Shown here piece after piece: positions 22,322-35,079 of a stretch of DNA of 64,000 nucleotides; position 1 is the stretch's first letter; each line of letters begins with the position of its first letter. Source of the stretch: Nectonema munidae (taxonomy: Eukaryota; Nematomorpha; Nectonematoida; Nectonematidae); NCBI GenBank assembly GCA_030549495.1, contig JAUIRK010001002.1:124001-188000 (forward strand). Direction: 5' to 3'. The translations under genes were made by a program, and so were the position numbers. The notes under the pieces were generated by a model. The model saw only the letters and a program-made list of their open reading frames with translations. It was not told the DNA's origin and did not search any database.

Positions 22322-24490
22322 CTAAGAAAAAAAACAAATTTGTGTCCATTTGTAATCAATTTCGTTCAAATCAACTGCAATTTTATCAGAAGTTTTTTCA
22401 CAACAAAAAGCGTTCAAGTGAGTATCAAGCTCAATGATTTTGAGTTTATTACAAATAAAAATAACCTGACTACTTGTAGAAACGTATATTTTTTTAATCG
22501 AACAAAACTGTGGCTCATCATCACTCATTATGCCAGAAAAAAGTAATACATTGTCTTTCATCTATTTATTTCTTTTAATTATCACAGAGTTTGTAGAAAA
22601 AAGAGGTTCGAAATTTGAATTTTTGTTCAAAAAGTTGATTAACTCATTGCTTTTATTTAAATCCAAAGCATGCTTTTCGACTATTTCTATGTCATCATTG
22701 AAAAGTCCTGGGGTTAAATTTCTATTTATTAGCTGCATGCACATCCAGTATTGATGGAAAAAAGATAACGACTTTTCAATACATTTGAAATTTTTCCACT
22801 TAATATTTTTAAATACGCTATGTTTAGCTTCAAAACGGACACACCAATGGTTACGAGCTGGACCGAATTACTTAATTTGATCCACAAAGTGAGTAAGGTA
22901 ATGAAGTTTAGGAGGAAAGGTTATGTCTCCAAAAGTTTCAGCATAAAAAGAATTATGTTGATAAACCAAAGCAAACAAAGAGTCAAGTGAGTTTTCTGAA
23001 GAAACAGGAGATATTTTTAATAAACATATTTTAATAAGCCTGACAAAGTTTTGCCACACTTTATCCTCTTTTGGAATAAAATCAGATATAAAAATGGTAA
23101 AGTTAGCATCAAGTTTTTTGTTTCTATTGGGCAAAGTGTTAGGATATTTTAATGAATTTCTTTCTATTGTCTGTGGCTTATCATTCAACATAGATTCGGT
23201 ATAATTAAAGTTTAAAATATGAAAATTGAGTGTCTCAAGTGTAAAATATTTTTTTTCATATTTGAACTTATATAGAGTCAATTGCAAAGTTAGTTTGACT
23301 CTATACCTACAAATAATACATGCATTGGGTCGTGCAAAATACACTTAGTCACTTGAAATAGAGGAAAAGTAGAAAGAACAGACTCTTTATTGATACCATA
23401 TAATTTTGAAAGGTATTTTTTTTTCATAAACCGTTTTTCTTATCATTTCCTCGCACCTAATATGATGTTCTCTCTCATTTCGTGTTCTAAATTGTGTTCC
23501 ATAAAGACTGTTGTGAAGTTGGAAAATGTCTATTTCACAAGTTCTACACGGATTTCTCGCAAAACTTACACCCTCTTTAAAACCACCGATGTACTGTGCA
23601 GCAGGAGTATCTCCTAAAACGCATAACAAAACACCATAAGTTTTCATAATTTGTCCGTTAACTTTCAATTCTACACTGTTAAAAAAATTTTCATGTCTTC
23701 ATTGAAACTTTCTAATAGTTTATTCATACCATATTTTTTCATGTTTTGAGTTTTTGTGATGGCTAAAAGTTGTGAAAAGGGTAAACTAAAACGAAGGTGT
23801 GGCGAAAGATTAAGCATAAGCAATGTCCAATAAAAAACTGATATTTTGTGTTTTTTTCTGTGAGAACCAATGGGATTGGCAATTTCAAAATCATCATAGT
23901 ACAAACAGAAAAAAAGTGAATTGTGTTTTTCGTTAGAATTCAAATTTTTAAAATAAGTTCCGTCGAAAAAATCGTCCATAAGTTTTTTATTTGGTCTTAT
24001 ATTACTTTAGCCTACTTGGTTAAAAAGTAGGAAAGTTCGAAGTTGTTCCATAAAAGGAACATAATATCCATTAACATTTTAATAAAGCACTTTTTCATTT
24101 TATTAAAAATCTTTTTCGTTCCTAAGACGACACTCTTTGGTTCAATTAGATTAAATTTCTCTAAAAAATATTTGTGCTGTAAAAATGGTGTTTCAACGCC
24201 AGGAAACAGATTATTCTGTAAAATTCTACTAATTTCGTTCATGTGACTAAAAGAAAGGTCCATGTTTTTTACTTTCTGCTCAATACTAGTAAGTTTTTCA
24301 CCTATACGAAACAGCGGAATAATTCGAGATATGGATGATTGACTTAACGAAAATTCAGTCTTAACCAAAAATATTGCATCTTGAATTTCAGCACTTTTAA
24401 AACTATCACCATAGATCAAAGTATTCGAATCCTCAAAACAATTATCACTTAAACAAACTTGCTGCGAATAAGAATATTCTCTAGAGCAAT
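22322..24490 (-). pseudogene. Transposase-like protein of uncharacterised multicopy family
   Basis: Five minus-strand blocks in consistent order. 24419-24012 is an N-terminal part (ISRILQNNLFPGVETPFLQH). 23979-23671 has YYDDFEIANPIGSHRKKHKI and MKKYGMNKLLESFNED. 23668-23387 has LGDTPAAQYIGGFKEG and ARNPCRTCEID. 23344-22868 has GDITFPPKLHYLTHF. 22744-22322 ends with PQFCSIKKIYV. The pattern D-FE..NP.GS...KHK / YG / GD...GGF / CR.C / PK.HYL..Y is one I associate with uncharacterised transposase-like multicopy proteins in invertebrates and fish. A single in-frame TAG separates the last two blocks at 22562-22564; other joints may be short introns or frameshifts. I found no TIRs. It may be half of a two-gene mobile unit with the SAM gene downstream. 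Confidence 0.55.
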
Positions 24491-24980
24491 GTTCTCGAGA
24501 GCAATGTTTGCGAAATGCTTGATATGATTAGAATTTAGCAAAACAATTTCTTGACGAACATTCAACAAAAAAAATTTATCGTTACGATGTCGAGAAAGAA
24601 CATAAAGTACTAACTCATCTTCATAAGATGTAAAAAAAACTAAACATTGAACACTTCATTAAGTTGAAGTTAAACCAAAAAAGTTAAATATTTAGAGAAA
24701 TATTTCTATAAAAAACTTAACTGGGGTATTTATGTAATAATTTTTTGGCAGTTGGTTGTTGACACTTAATGTCAACGTTTATAGAGAAAGAAATTAGTAT
24801 ATTCAATACGACAAAGCAGTTTTTAGTGAGATAGTTTGCAAGAAATGAAAAGCAAGAACAAAAAGTCAACTGTTGTCCAAAGCTATCAATAATATGAATA
24901 AAACATGCTTTCTTATACTTACAAACAAAATAAGAAAGTAAAAAAACAAAAAATAGTAACTTGAAAGAAAAATTGTTGTT
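24491..24980. other. AT-rich DNA upstream of the transposase-like gene
   Basis: Contains a local CTCTAGAGCAATGTTCTCGAGAGCAATGTT duplication-like stretch at about 24480-24510 (two near-copies of GAGCAATGTT). Otherwise nothing recognised. Confidence 0.35.
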
Positions 24981-25176
24981 ATGAAGAGTAGAAACGCCAG
25001 AAGCTATATGAACACCAAAAGCTAAGAACGTCAGAAGTTATGAAAGCCAGAAGTTATGAAAGCGAGAGGTTATGAACGCCAGAAGTTATGAACGTCAAAG
25101 AACGCCAAAGAACGCTAGAAGTTATGAACGCAAAAGAACACCAAAAGTTATGAACGCCAAAATTTTGAAAGCGAAA
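24981..25176. repeat. Minisatellite, unit about 16-17 bp
   Basis: About eleven degenerate copies of GAACGCCAGAAGTTAT with variants AACACCAAAAGC and AAAGCGAGAGGTTAT. Period and purine richness recall the 17 bp satellite at 15-20 kb and the array at 6.1 kb, though the sequences differ. The open frame 25072-25320 across it is a by-product. Confidence 0.7.
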
Positions 25177-25327
25177 ATGGAGTTGATCGTGCAATGTGAA
25201 ACAAACAAAAAGCCAACAGATGTTATGACGTTCTTACTTATCGTTGTAATTGTGCGTAACGCACGAGTAGTCTATTGGAAAAAATTTATAAGTGTCCTGT
25301 ATTTTCAAAACATTAGTTAAATAGAAT

Positions 25328-25720
25328 TTACTTCTGGTGTACATTATATTTCAGATTTAAAGCTAACCTCAATATATATTTTTGCAAAATAAATATTATA
25401 TTAAGATTAACGTGTCCCCAATTTACTAAAGAATAATATAAAACTGGTAACACCAAGGATTTATAAGCAATAGTTTTTATTTTTACTGGAAGATGATTCC
25501 AACTTCTGAATTTAGCAAGTAAATAACTCAATTTATTGCAGATTGATTCAACTTGTGCGTTCCAAAGAAGTCTATTGTCAAATATAGTGCGTAAAAAACA
25601 AAACTTTTCCAACAACTCAAGTACATGGTTATTAATTTATACATCATGACAAAATGAAAAAACCTTAGTTTTATGTGCAATTTTGTTCCCAGTTTTGACT
25701 TATTTCAGTTAAATGAATTT
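25328..25720 (-). pseudogene. LINE reverse transcriptase fragment
   Basis: Minus strand. The end of the RT/thumb region is readable: TKVFSF...VLELLEKFCFLRTIFDNRLLWN, then VESICNKLSYLLAKFRS, then KSLVLPVLYYSLVNWG. The order KFLG.IID..L.W / K.....L..LR / YY.L..P...Y....WG is that of jockey- and RTE-like LINE RTs. An in-frame stop lies near 25635. The catalytic FADD region is missing, so this is a 5'-truncated or eroded insertion of about 0.4 kb. Confidence 0.7.
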
Positions 25721-26813
25721 AAGGATTGAATGCTGCGATATCTATAATTATATATAAAACAGAGAAACGCGAACGGTCTGTAGAAGACATCCCACATATG
25801 GGTCGTAAATAAAGTTCTTTGTACGCCGAAAGTGCCATATATGTCACTCCAAAAATTTTACTGCAAGTGCCGAGCGGATCAAATTTAGTTATTTACAAGA
25901 ACGTAAACAAATACCACTAACCTTCATTATTTCACATGGAGTTGATGCATGCATGTCACGAGTAGGATAATCACTATTCTGGCTGCAATTCAAGATTTTG
26001 ACGTCACATCACAACTTACCAAATCGTTCTTGCTGTCCGTTTTCTTTTTTACTTGTGTGTTTCTTTAACTATGGTAAGTTTTCTCATTATATACTTTATA
26101 TATGACGTAAAACTTATGTGTAATATATTCGACGTACTTTCAATAACATCGTTAGCAAGCTAATACTTTTTTTTCAAATAACTTTAAATATTAGGTACCA
26201 GATATGACCCGTTAGGACTAATTTTTTTGCTCAAAATCAATTTTGTTAATTTATGTTTTTTTATCCAAATTTAATGCAAAATTTTAGACAATAAAATTTT
26301 TTTATACAACCTTTGTTTTTGAGAATATTTTTTTACAAAATATTAATCAATTTTGGAAAATTTTCAGATTTTATTTTCAAAAATTGATATTATTTTTCTT
26401 GAAACGAAATACATAAACATTTTAAAAATATAAATGAACTTATTTTAAAATTTGTTTCTTGTTGAATTATAATAAAATTTACTTGACTTTTTATTTCCGA
26501 ATGTCCTCATTTGAAGACAGAAAAATTCAGTTCATCTGCTTTTTATAATAAATATGATTCTTCTCCTTTGGACTAAAAACTCATTCTCATTGTACCAACC
26601 AGTTAATAAAAAAGTTATCAACTTAGTTAAGAGGTCAGAATAATTGCATTTTCCAATTATCAAACTATTGTTTGGAAAAGTATGAAAAATAAACTTTTTC
26701 CTTCTCCTTCTTATGAATAAACAGCGTCTATTCAAAGACTTAAATATTAATACCAAACATATTTTTGTAAATATTAGGAAGAGTCTGGTCTAACTTGTAG
26801 TAAATTATTCATT
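25721..26813. other. AT-rich intergenic DNA
   Basis: No gene found. TATATATAAAACAGAG at about 25748 followed by AATAAAGTTC near 25808 looks like a short promoter/poly(A) pair, but no coding sequence or repeat end accompanies it. Confidence 0.35.
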
Positions 26814-26817
26814 TTAA

Positions 26818-29800
26818 CCCTTATCAAGCAAACATGGGTCTATCTGACCAGAGAAACTCTAAAAATCAAGATTTTTTTGTCATAAATTGTATATATAGTT
26901 TTAAAACTTTTAAAATGCCTCATTCTACTTGTATTTAAATTATTCAAAAAATATTTTTGTCAAAGTTATTTTTTTTTGGCAACCATCTAAAAACTTTTAG
27001 CATTACGTTGCAGGTATTAATGGGTCTAATAGACCCAATAAGCAGTGAGCACTCACAAAAACATATTATTTGTGTGAAGTGTAGTAAAAATAAATAAATA
27101 AATTTAATATTTTTACAATTAAATAATAGTAAGTGTTTGTTCATGAACTTTGAAAAAGCTTCAAACAAATAAAGAAAACCTTTTTTTGCGGCCCGTTTTT
27201 TCACCCAAAACCACATTCAAAAAAACCTAAAAACTAGTTTTATTTTTAGTTTAGTAGTTTATTAGTAGTTTTATTAAATTGTTTTTTTCTTTTTTATGTA
27301 TATTTTATCATGAACATAATATTTTAGTATGTAATGTACTAACTCTTGCTTTTGGCAAGAGTCCTTTACTTTTGAACTCAATTGATGTAATTTTATTTAC
27401 ATAAAATTATTTTATGTAATAACATAATTTAGTGTCCTTTACTTTTGAACTCAATTGATGTAATTTTTTGTTGAATTTCACTGATTATTTGATTTTACCT
27501 ATTATGTTGTTTTTTGAATGTGTTTTTGGGTGAAAAGACGCTGCCTATTTTGTAGTAAATTGCGGAACTTTAATATTTCTGCAATATAAAAAATATTTAT
27601 AGTGACATATATGCACAAGAAATCAAATTTAAAGGTTATAGATACGCTAAATGTACAAAATATAAAAATTATCATAAACAAAAGAGTATTTGTGAAAAGA
27701 AAGGCCGGGCCCGTTGGACCCATGTTTATCCAAATCTTAAAGAAAACCTCATAACCCGAAAAAAAATATTGTTGAACCATGACGTCCGGTTTATTGAGGG
27801 TTGACTGTATATATATATGTTCATTTCACATTCTCAAATTGGGATGTGGATATTGAATTTGACATTATCAAAAACTGGCGAGAATATTATCCACATAGCA
27901 TAATTAAAACCAAGAGTTCCTAATGTGGACGTTATTGGTTATATAATCTTTTAATTTTTATTCTGAGCTTTATATATCAAAGAGACCCTAAGAAGAATGT
28001 TGGACGAAAACTTATTTACTACATTCTGCATATTTTTGTTAAATAAATCTTAGTATGAAGCATGAGATATTTAATTTTACTTTTTTTATCATTGAATAAT
28101 TGTTTTGTGAAAGCAAACTTTTATTTCAAAATATATTGTGCATTCTCACATTTTTAAGGATGATACTTTAAATAATTTGTTGGAGTTTATTGATACAGAA
28201 AAGATAACTGACTCCCAAGTTTTCATTCAACCGCCCATAAATTGTACCGATGTGGTTACAGATGATGATTCAGGAGCCGAAGACATCGGCGATATAGACA
28301 ATTTGTCAGGAAATCAATTGCTGGCTGAAGGAACTTTGGTTTCAAGATGTGTGATTCACAATGATGATGTTTATGATGATAGACAAACTACTAAACAAAT
28401 CGAACCAGTTAAAAGAAAAAAGTATTTTCATTGGAACAGTGGGACGTTAATTTTCATGAAAATGAATTCAGAGAAGCTCTTCACACAGGTTACTATGATA
28501 ATGCCAACTTGAATTTGATGGATGTTTTTTTTTTATCTATTTTTGACTGAAACTCTCATTAACATGATTGTTTCATTTACAAACAATTATGCTTCGCAAC
28601 ACAACTTTAATTTGAACTTGAGTGATGATGAATTTAAAGTTTTTTTTTGGTATTTTCACTCTAATGGGCTACCATAAATTACCAAAATATCGCATACATT
28701 GGGACACGAGTGAGGATTGTGATGTGAAAATTGTATCGTCAGCAATGAGAAGAGATAGGTTTGATGAAATAAAAAAGTACTTACATTTTTCAGACAACAA
28801 TCAACTTGATTCAAGTGATAAGTTCACCAAAATACGACCTCTTGTTGACAAACTAAATCAAATTTTTTCTTCAAATGCTCCTGTAGCAGAGTTTCATGCT
28901 ATAGAGTATAGATGAAACGATGATACCGTATTATGGTCGTCAAAATCTGAAACAGTTCATCAAAGGAAAGCCTCAAAGGTTTGGGTATAAGCAATGGTCA
29001 GATTGCATTCAATCTGGGTATTTAGTGAACTTTGAACTTTATCAAGGTAAATCGGAAAAAAGAAGTACAGGGCTAACTTTAGGGGAATCTGTAGTACTCA
29101 ACTTTGTTGAGAAAAACAACAAGAAGATCATCAACTCATACCATTATGTCATGGACAACTTTTTTTCAACCTTGAACTTGTTTCAAATGATTAAAGAAAG
29201 AAAACAGAACATGACGGCTACCATAAAAAGAACAGGCTGCTCAATTTTCCTAAAAAAAGTGAAAAAGATTTTAAGAAAGAACCTAGAAGGAGTTTTACGG
29301 CATACAATTCCCCTACTTTTAACCTTTGAGTGGTTTGATAATCGGGTTGTGATCTGTGGATTTAACAAGTATGGTGTAGAGCCACTAAGTGAAATTTCAC
29401 GATACTCGCGTAAAAAGTAGGATAGCCAAAGCTTTTAAATGTTTATAATCGAGAGATGGGGCATGTAGACAGAATGGACCAAAATCTCATGATTTATAAA
29501 AGTTGTTTAAGAGGAAAAAAATGGTATATGCCTATTGTAATGCATCTTTTTGATACATTGATCATTCAAGCTTGGCTTGTGTACAGGTTGACACCGAACC
29601 CTGAAAAAAAGATCAACATTTTTACAGCAGAATGGTGGCTCAATGTTTATTAAAAACCTATGGAGTTTATCCTCAATCATCCAAGGCTCTGGCAAGTCCA
29701 AATCCTGCAGACATCACAAGATTCGACAAGACTTGGCACTTGGTCACTCCGATTGAAGACAATAAAAGATTGAAATGTCGACATTGTCATTCCAAAACTC

Positions 29801-29949
29801 CCACAAAATGCGATGTTGGAGTTTATGTGAAATGCTTTATCGCTTACCATACTAAAATTAAAAAAAATGTTTTAATAAAATCGTATTTTGCTTTTACAAA
29901 ATTTTTTGGGGTGTACGAACGTCCCATATATGGTAAGGCATTTTTTTAA
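26818..29949 (+). mobile_element. piggyBac transposon, left end to coding end
   Basis: TTAA (26814-26817) followed by CCCTTATCAAGCAAACATGG and then GGTCTATCTGACC is a piggyBac-like terminus. A second palindromic motif GGGTCTAATAGACCC follows at 27021-27035, as is common in subterminal regions of this family. The transposase remnant is at 28138-29949. I did not find the matching GGG-TTAA right end. A 34 bp sequence (TCCTTTACTTTTGAACTC...) is duplicated at 27361 and 27435 inside the 5' non-coding part. Confidence 0.55.
28138..29949 (+). pseudogene. piggyBac transposase, nearly full length but frameshifted
   Basis: Five consecutive blocks. 28138-28512 is the acidic N-terminus (DDDSGAEDIGDIDNLSGNQ). 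28622-28915 has ILTLMGYHKL-like sequence, then YRIHWDTSEDCDVKIVSSAM, then IKKYLHFSD. 28920-29420 has MIPYYGRQNLKQFIKGKPQR, SYHYVMDNFFSTLNLF, MTATIKRTGC and WFDNRVVICG. 29456-29653 has MGHVDRMDQNLMIYKSCLRG. 29632-29949 is the Cys-rich end CRHCHSKTPTKCDVGVYVKC. These match the DDE_Tnp_1_7 domain and C-terminal Cys domain of piggyBac. Frameshifts lie near 28540-28600, 28910 (just before the IDET motif), 29430 and 29640. The copy is therefore inactive but not ancient. Confidence 0.85.
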
Positions 29950-30483
29950 AAACGAAAAAAAAAATTTTTTTATTGTACCCAAATTTCGTTTATTGGTAGT
30001 GTGTAAACTTTGATATACCACTTTCATTAGATAAAACGAAATATTTTTGCTTCGGCATTTCAGATAATCAAATTAAATGGACTTTTCGGCACTTGAAGGA
30101 ACTATGCATTACTGACCTAAATTTTCCTTTTTTCTAAGAATTAAAAAAAATAATTATAATAAAATCTTAGAAAAGTTACTTTGTAAGAACAAGAATTATT
30201 TGGTAAAAAAGTTTTGTTCCTTTTCATTAATCCAATTTAGTCCTGATAATAATCTGCTGATTCTAAAAATATTTCTTTTGTTTTCTAATCAGTATCCTAT
30301 CTCGTAACCGCATCCATCACACGCAATTTGCATACCTTCCTGACAAAAATACGCAAACAGCACTATCTCTTCTAATATATAATGTCTAATATATTATCTT
30401 CTAATATTCTGGTTTTGAAAGTTGCGTGTATTGTGTTGATGTGTTAGTGCATTTTGAGATGAACATATGGACATCTGCCATTC
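29950..30483. other. AT-rich spacer
   Basis: No gene or repeat recognised. It ends with TTCTAGAG (30484-30491), the target site of the next hAT remnant. Confidence 0.4.
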
Positions 30484-30491
30484 TTCTAGAG

Positions 30492-31211
30492 CAGTGATTC
30501 CAAAACTTTTTTGTTCTGCACCCCTAAAAAAATTTAACTATCATATCGCATCCCATATTTAAATTTGATCTTATAAAATTGAAGCAAAAAAATTTTTACT
30601 AAAACTTTTTATGATGCCTAGTTTTTTTACACAAAATACAAATTTTAGTAAAAATATGCAAACTGTTATAAAATTTTTTATTATTAAAGCATCAATTACT
30701 TTTTTGCTGTTGCTTTCGATTTACCAACTCTTCAAAATGAGGAACTATATTACTGATGCAAGACGTAGATCTGCTTGTCGATTTAAACGGTTTCTGGATT
30801 TTGTTTTTAATAAAAGAAGAGTACACTAAATCCTGTTTCGCACAAGTAAGTATAGTGGCGAATGGTATCACACATTTAGAGCTTTTTCACAAAGTTTTGG
30901 AAGCATATTCATGGCTAAACACCAAAATTTCTCTAAAGTTGTTTTTTCAAACTCCATTTTGAGCATACATACGATTTGAGCGCAATTCTATAAGATCCTC
31001 TTTAAGCTCCGTATGATCTGACATTTTTTCTAAATTTAAAGAGTATGGATTTATAATCATTCATCATAATTTTCAGGCTTTTTTCAAAATAGCTATCAAA
31101 AGACAACGACAGTATTTCCAGATGTGTCACGACTTCTTTCCAAACACTAGGAAGCAAACTTAATGCTTCGTGTACAACTTCTTCAAGAAACGGAATGTTA
31201 GAAAAATTCAC
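30492..31211 (-). pseudogene. hAT-Buster remnant
   Basis: The left TIR CAGTGATTCCAAAACTTTTT begins at 30492, preceded by TTCTAGAG, which fits nnnTAnnn. On the minus strand 31211-31002 encodes an open stretch with VVTHLEILSLSFDSYFEKS, weakly like the HL..L...F..YF segment of ZBED5-type transposases. No other block is readable, and the right TIR is missing, perhaps lost where the Tigger fragment begins. Confidence 0.45.
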
Positions 31212-31475
31212 AAGGAACGTTTGACAGTTCTTCTTGCTACAAACATGACAGGAACGGAGAAATTAAAGCCGCTGGGAATTGGCTATTCCAAAAAACCTAG
31301 ATGTTTCAGAAATGTCAAAGACTATGCAACTCTGCCTGTAAATTGGCGTCACAGCAGAAAGGCCCGGATTCAGATGGATTGCAGAAAGGCCCAGTTGTTT
31401 AAGGAATGGATTTAAGGAAAGTTAGAAAACTTCACAAGGAACGTTTGACAGTTCTTCTTGCTACAAACATGTTCA
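31190..31475 (+). pseudogene. Tigger/pogo transposase fragment with internal duplication
   Basis: 31190-31415 reads HKERLTVLLATNMTGTEKLK, then LGIGYSKKPRCFRNVK, then TLPVNWRHSRKA and AQLFKEWI, the DDE-domain start of Tigger/jerky-like transposases. The first ~50 bp (31197-31248, TTAGAAAAATTCACAAGGAA...) are repeated at 31421-31472, so a local duplication or rejoining followed insertion. No CENP-B helix-turn-helix or TIRs are present. A different, more complete Tigger copy is at 52179-54469. Confidence 0.75.
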
Positions 31476-32041
31476 AAATACAAATTTTTCCTACATGAAA
31501 GATCCTGTTTCTATGTAAAAAAATAAAAAAATTATTAAAAATAAACATGGAAAATTATAAATCTAAAATAGAAATATGTTGTTTCATACAACTTATAACT
31601 AGAAGAAAATTTTTTTATTTATTGATAACCATATCTCAATCAAAATAATTAAGTTTTTTAAAATAGAATTTATCGGGTCAGTATAAAATGTACACCAAAA
31701 TGGACGACTAAAATGTACACCGTTTTGTAATTTTTATTTTTAAATCCCCCTCCACCATTTTTAAATCAACAATCAAAATGGTGTAATAAAATTTAGTTCC
31801 TCCATAGAATTTATCAGTCTGTGTAAAATAAGCTGCAAAAAAAAGCCTCAAATATAAAGTTAAATAACTTTGTAAATAATTTGAGAATTTAATTTAAATT
31901 TTGCATATTAATTAAATATAATATAGAATATATATATTCAAAGTTACAATTAAATCTGTTGCCTAGAATTTGTATGATAGCCTCTCAAACTTCTCTAAAA
32001 ATTTTGGGAGCCATTTTAAGGGTAAAATAAGCGGGTCTGTT
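31476..32041. other. AT-rich spacer
   Basis: No gene. AAAATGTACACC occurs twice close together (about 31686 and 31711), and TAGAATTTATC.GT.. occurs twice (31668, 31805), suggesting a small degenerate repeat. Confidence 0.35.
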
Positions 32042-32478
32042 TTAACCCTATTAGTGATGGGGGCGTAAAACGCCCCCCCTCCCCTTCACTAAAAAATTAA
32101 TTGTAGAAAATTGGCTGAATCATATCCCTTCAAATTTTGTGACTTTTCCTAAAATCGCTAGCTGCATCTTTTGAAACCATTTTCATGGTAGTTGAATGAC
32201 CCCTTCATGTCCAAAACTGTCAATAAAAATAAAAAATTAAAATTTTTCAGCAAAATTTTGACATTATCTGTACTTAACTTTATAACTTAGGATCTATATT
32301 ATATAATACCCTGAAAATTTATAATTATATACAGTTTGGAACGCATAACATTTTATATATAATTTTTTCAATAATCATGGCTACTTTTTAAAAAATGTCA
32401 ATCAAAATTTTGATTAATCAAAAATATATCTAATAAAATATACCTTTAAATTTAACATAAAATATATGTTTTTATACT

Positions 32479-33960
32479 AAATCGGTCATGCTGTTTTCAT
32501 TTCTGGACTCATTTTTTACATTTAGGATTTGAAAATACCTATAAGTATTAATCAAATTTGCGGTTTACTTCATGAAAATTGTCTCCAAAAACATTCCTTC
32601 ACATTTTACATAAAATATATGTGTTTAACTAAATCGGCCATGCTGGTTTCATTTCTGGACTAATTTTTTACGTTTAGGATCTGGAAATACCTATAAGTCT
32701 TAATCAAATTTGCGGTTTACTTCTAAAAATTATCTCCAAAAACATTCATTCAAATTTTACAATAAAATATATGTGTTATACTAAATCGGCCATGCTGGTT
32801 TCATTTCTGGACTCATTTTTTACGTTTAGGATGTGAAAATACCTATAAGTATTAATCAAATTTGCGGTTTACTTCTAAAAATTGTCTCCAAAAACATTCA
32901 TTCAAATTTTACAATGAAATATATGTTTTATACCAAATCAACCATGCTGTTTTCATTTCTGAACTCATTTTTCAAATTTAGAGGTTTTAAAATATCAGTC
33001 AAAATTTGCGGTTTACTTCTAAAAGCTATCTCCAAAAATATTCTCTCAATTTTACATGAAATATTTGTTTTTATACCAAATCGATCATGCTGTTTTCATT
33101 TTTGAACCCATTTTTTACATTTAGGTTTGAAAATACCTATAAGTATTAATCAAATTTGCGGTTTACTTCTGAAAATTGTCTCCAAAAATATTCTCTTGAA
33201 ATATATGTTTTTATACCAAATCAATCATGCTGTTTTCTTTTCTGAACTCATTTTTTACATTTAGGATGTCAAAATACCTATAAGTGTTAATCAAATTTGC
33301 GGTTTACTTCTAAAAATTGTCTCCAAAAACATTCATTCAAATTTTACAATTAAATATATGTTTTTATACCAAATCAACAATGCTAGTTTAATTTAAGGAG
33401 TCAATTTTTGCAGTTTGAATTTGAAAATACATATAAGTATCAATTAAATTTGCGTTTAGTTCTAAAATTTGTTTTTATAGCAAATGGATCATGATGATTT
33501 CATTTCTGAACACAGTTTTCGCATTTAGAGTTTTTAGTGCTAGTGTCAATCAAATTTGCGGTTTATGTCTGATACCCCAAAATATTCTCTCAAATTTTAC
33601 ATGAAATATATGTTTTTATACCAATTTGACAATGATAATTTTATTTCTGAAATCATTTTTTGCATTTAGAGGTTTTAAATGTCTGAAAGTGTCAATCAAA
33701 TTTTCGATATACGTCTAATGTCTACAGAAAATTTTTGAAATTTAAATAAAATATCTGTTTTTATGCCAAATGGAAGATGCTGGTTTCATTTTTGAACTCA
33801 AGTTTGGCATTTATGGTTTTAAAATATTTGAAAGCTTGAATCAGATTTGCGGTTTCCTTCTAGATACTGTCTTCAAAAATATTTTCAAAAAAATAAAATA
33901 TCTGTTTTATACCAAATCAACTATGATTATTTTATTTCTGTACTGTATTTTGGATAATAC
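32479..33960. repeat. Tandem array, 152 bp unit
   Basis: Copies of AAATCGGTCATGCTG start at 32479, 32631, 32783 and 32935 (spacing exactly 152), then units shorten and decay rightwards to about 33960. Each unit also contains TTGCGGTTTACTTCT and GTCTCCAAAAACATTC. About ten units. Open frames at 32833-33105 and 33770-34009 are by-products. Confidence 0.85.
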
Positions 33961-35079
33961 GGTTAAAAAATATCTCAAAGTGGCAATTGAATTAGTAATG
34001 TATGCCTGAAATACTTTCTTTTTTTTGTATATTTTGGCTTATAATACTTTCTACAATCATCTTGAGTATGAAATATTTATTTAAATAAAACAAAACGTAT
34101 TATAAAATCTTTTGAAAATTTGTATGAGAGAAGGAACCAAGTTGAAAACTAATTGAAAAGAGAACATGTGATCAAAACCAATAATTAAAAAAATATGTAT
34201 CTTGACTAAATGGAAGATCTACCATGTTCTAATGAACTAGGAAGTGGTTTAATTATATAATATTAGATGCTTTAAAAAAGATTTTGACTGTGGAAAAGAA
34301 GGTCCTCTTTTACAAATGAAAAATATTTAAATCTATAGCTTATCATATAGGATTACAGTTGACATTTAGCTAAGATGGGTAGGAAATCTAAAAATTTAGA
34401 ATAGGTCAGATTTATCAAAAATGGCACAGATGCCAATATGTGAGAATTTAGTCACTATCAAGATATTTTTAATTTAAATTGAATTTGTCCATCTTTTTCC
34501 TTTTGTGTCAAAGATAATTTTTTAGATGAAGAACGTTGACAACTTTTTGTAATTGAACAATCAACATCACGAATGATTAATCAGAAAAAAACCTTTGAAA
34601 TAAGATTGGTTGACAAATATTCAGGCCTTATAATAAAATACACGATACTGATAAAAAAAAGTCTAAGATCATCAAGAAGATTCTTTAATCAGAATGCTTT
34701 GAGAGAGGAAAAAAGTAATTTTATCCTAATAAAAAAATTTTCGAACACACATTGAAGAATATAAATTTCTAATAAAAAAAGAGCTACCAAGAAAGGATCA
34801 TCATAGAATGAATACCAAAATTACATACTGTAAATTATAATATGACGTAGAGACTACGAGCCGATAACGAATTTGTAGCCAAAAAGATGGAGGTCCTATC
34901 GAGTTACATAAGTTACTGTAGAATGAAATATTTTGAGTGAATTAAACACCTAAAGTTGGTTTATTAAATAAATTAAGAAAATAATTACCAGAGAAATACT
35001 GCAAGTAGAAGTTATTTTTATGTTTATATATTTGACATTGATTTACAGGTTTAATCGATTTTTTGACAGGTTTTATTGA

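Noticed and set aside
25072-25320. A basic 82-residue protein
   Set aside because: The first half is minisatellite translation; the remainder has no recognisable features.
26944-27780. Two hydrophobic minus-strand frames
   Set aside because: They lie in the non-coding 5' part of a piggyBac element, lack homology and reflect T-rich DNA.
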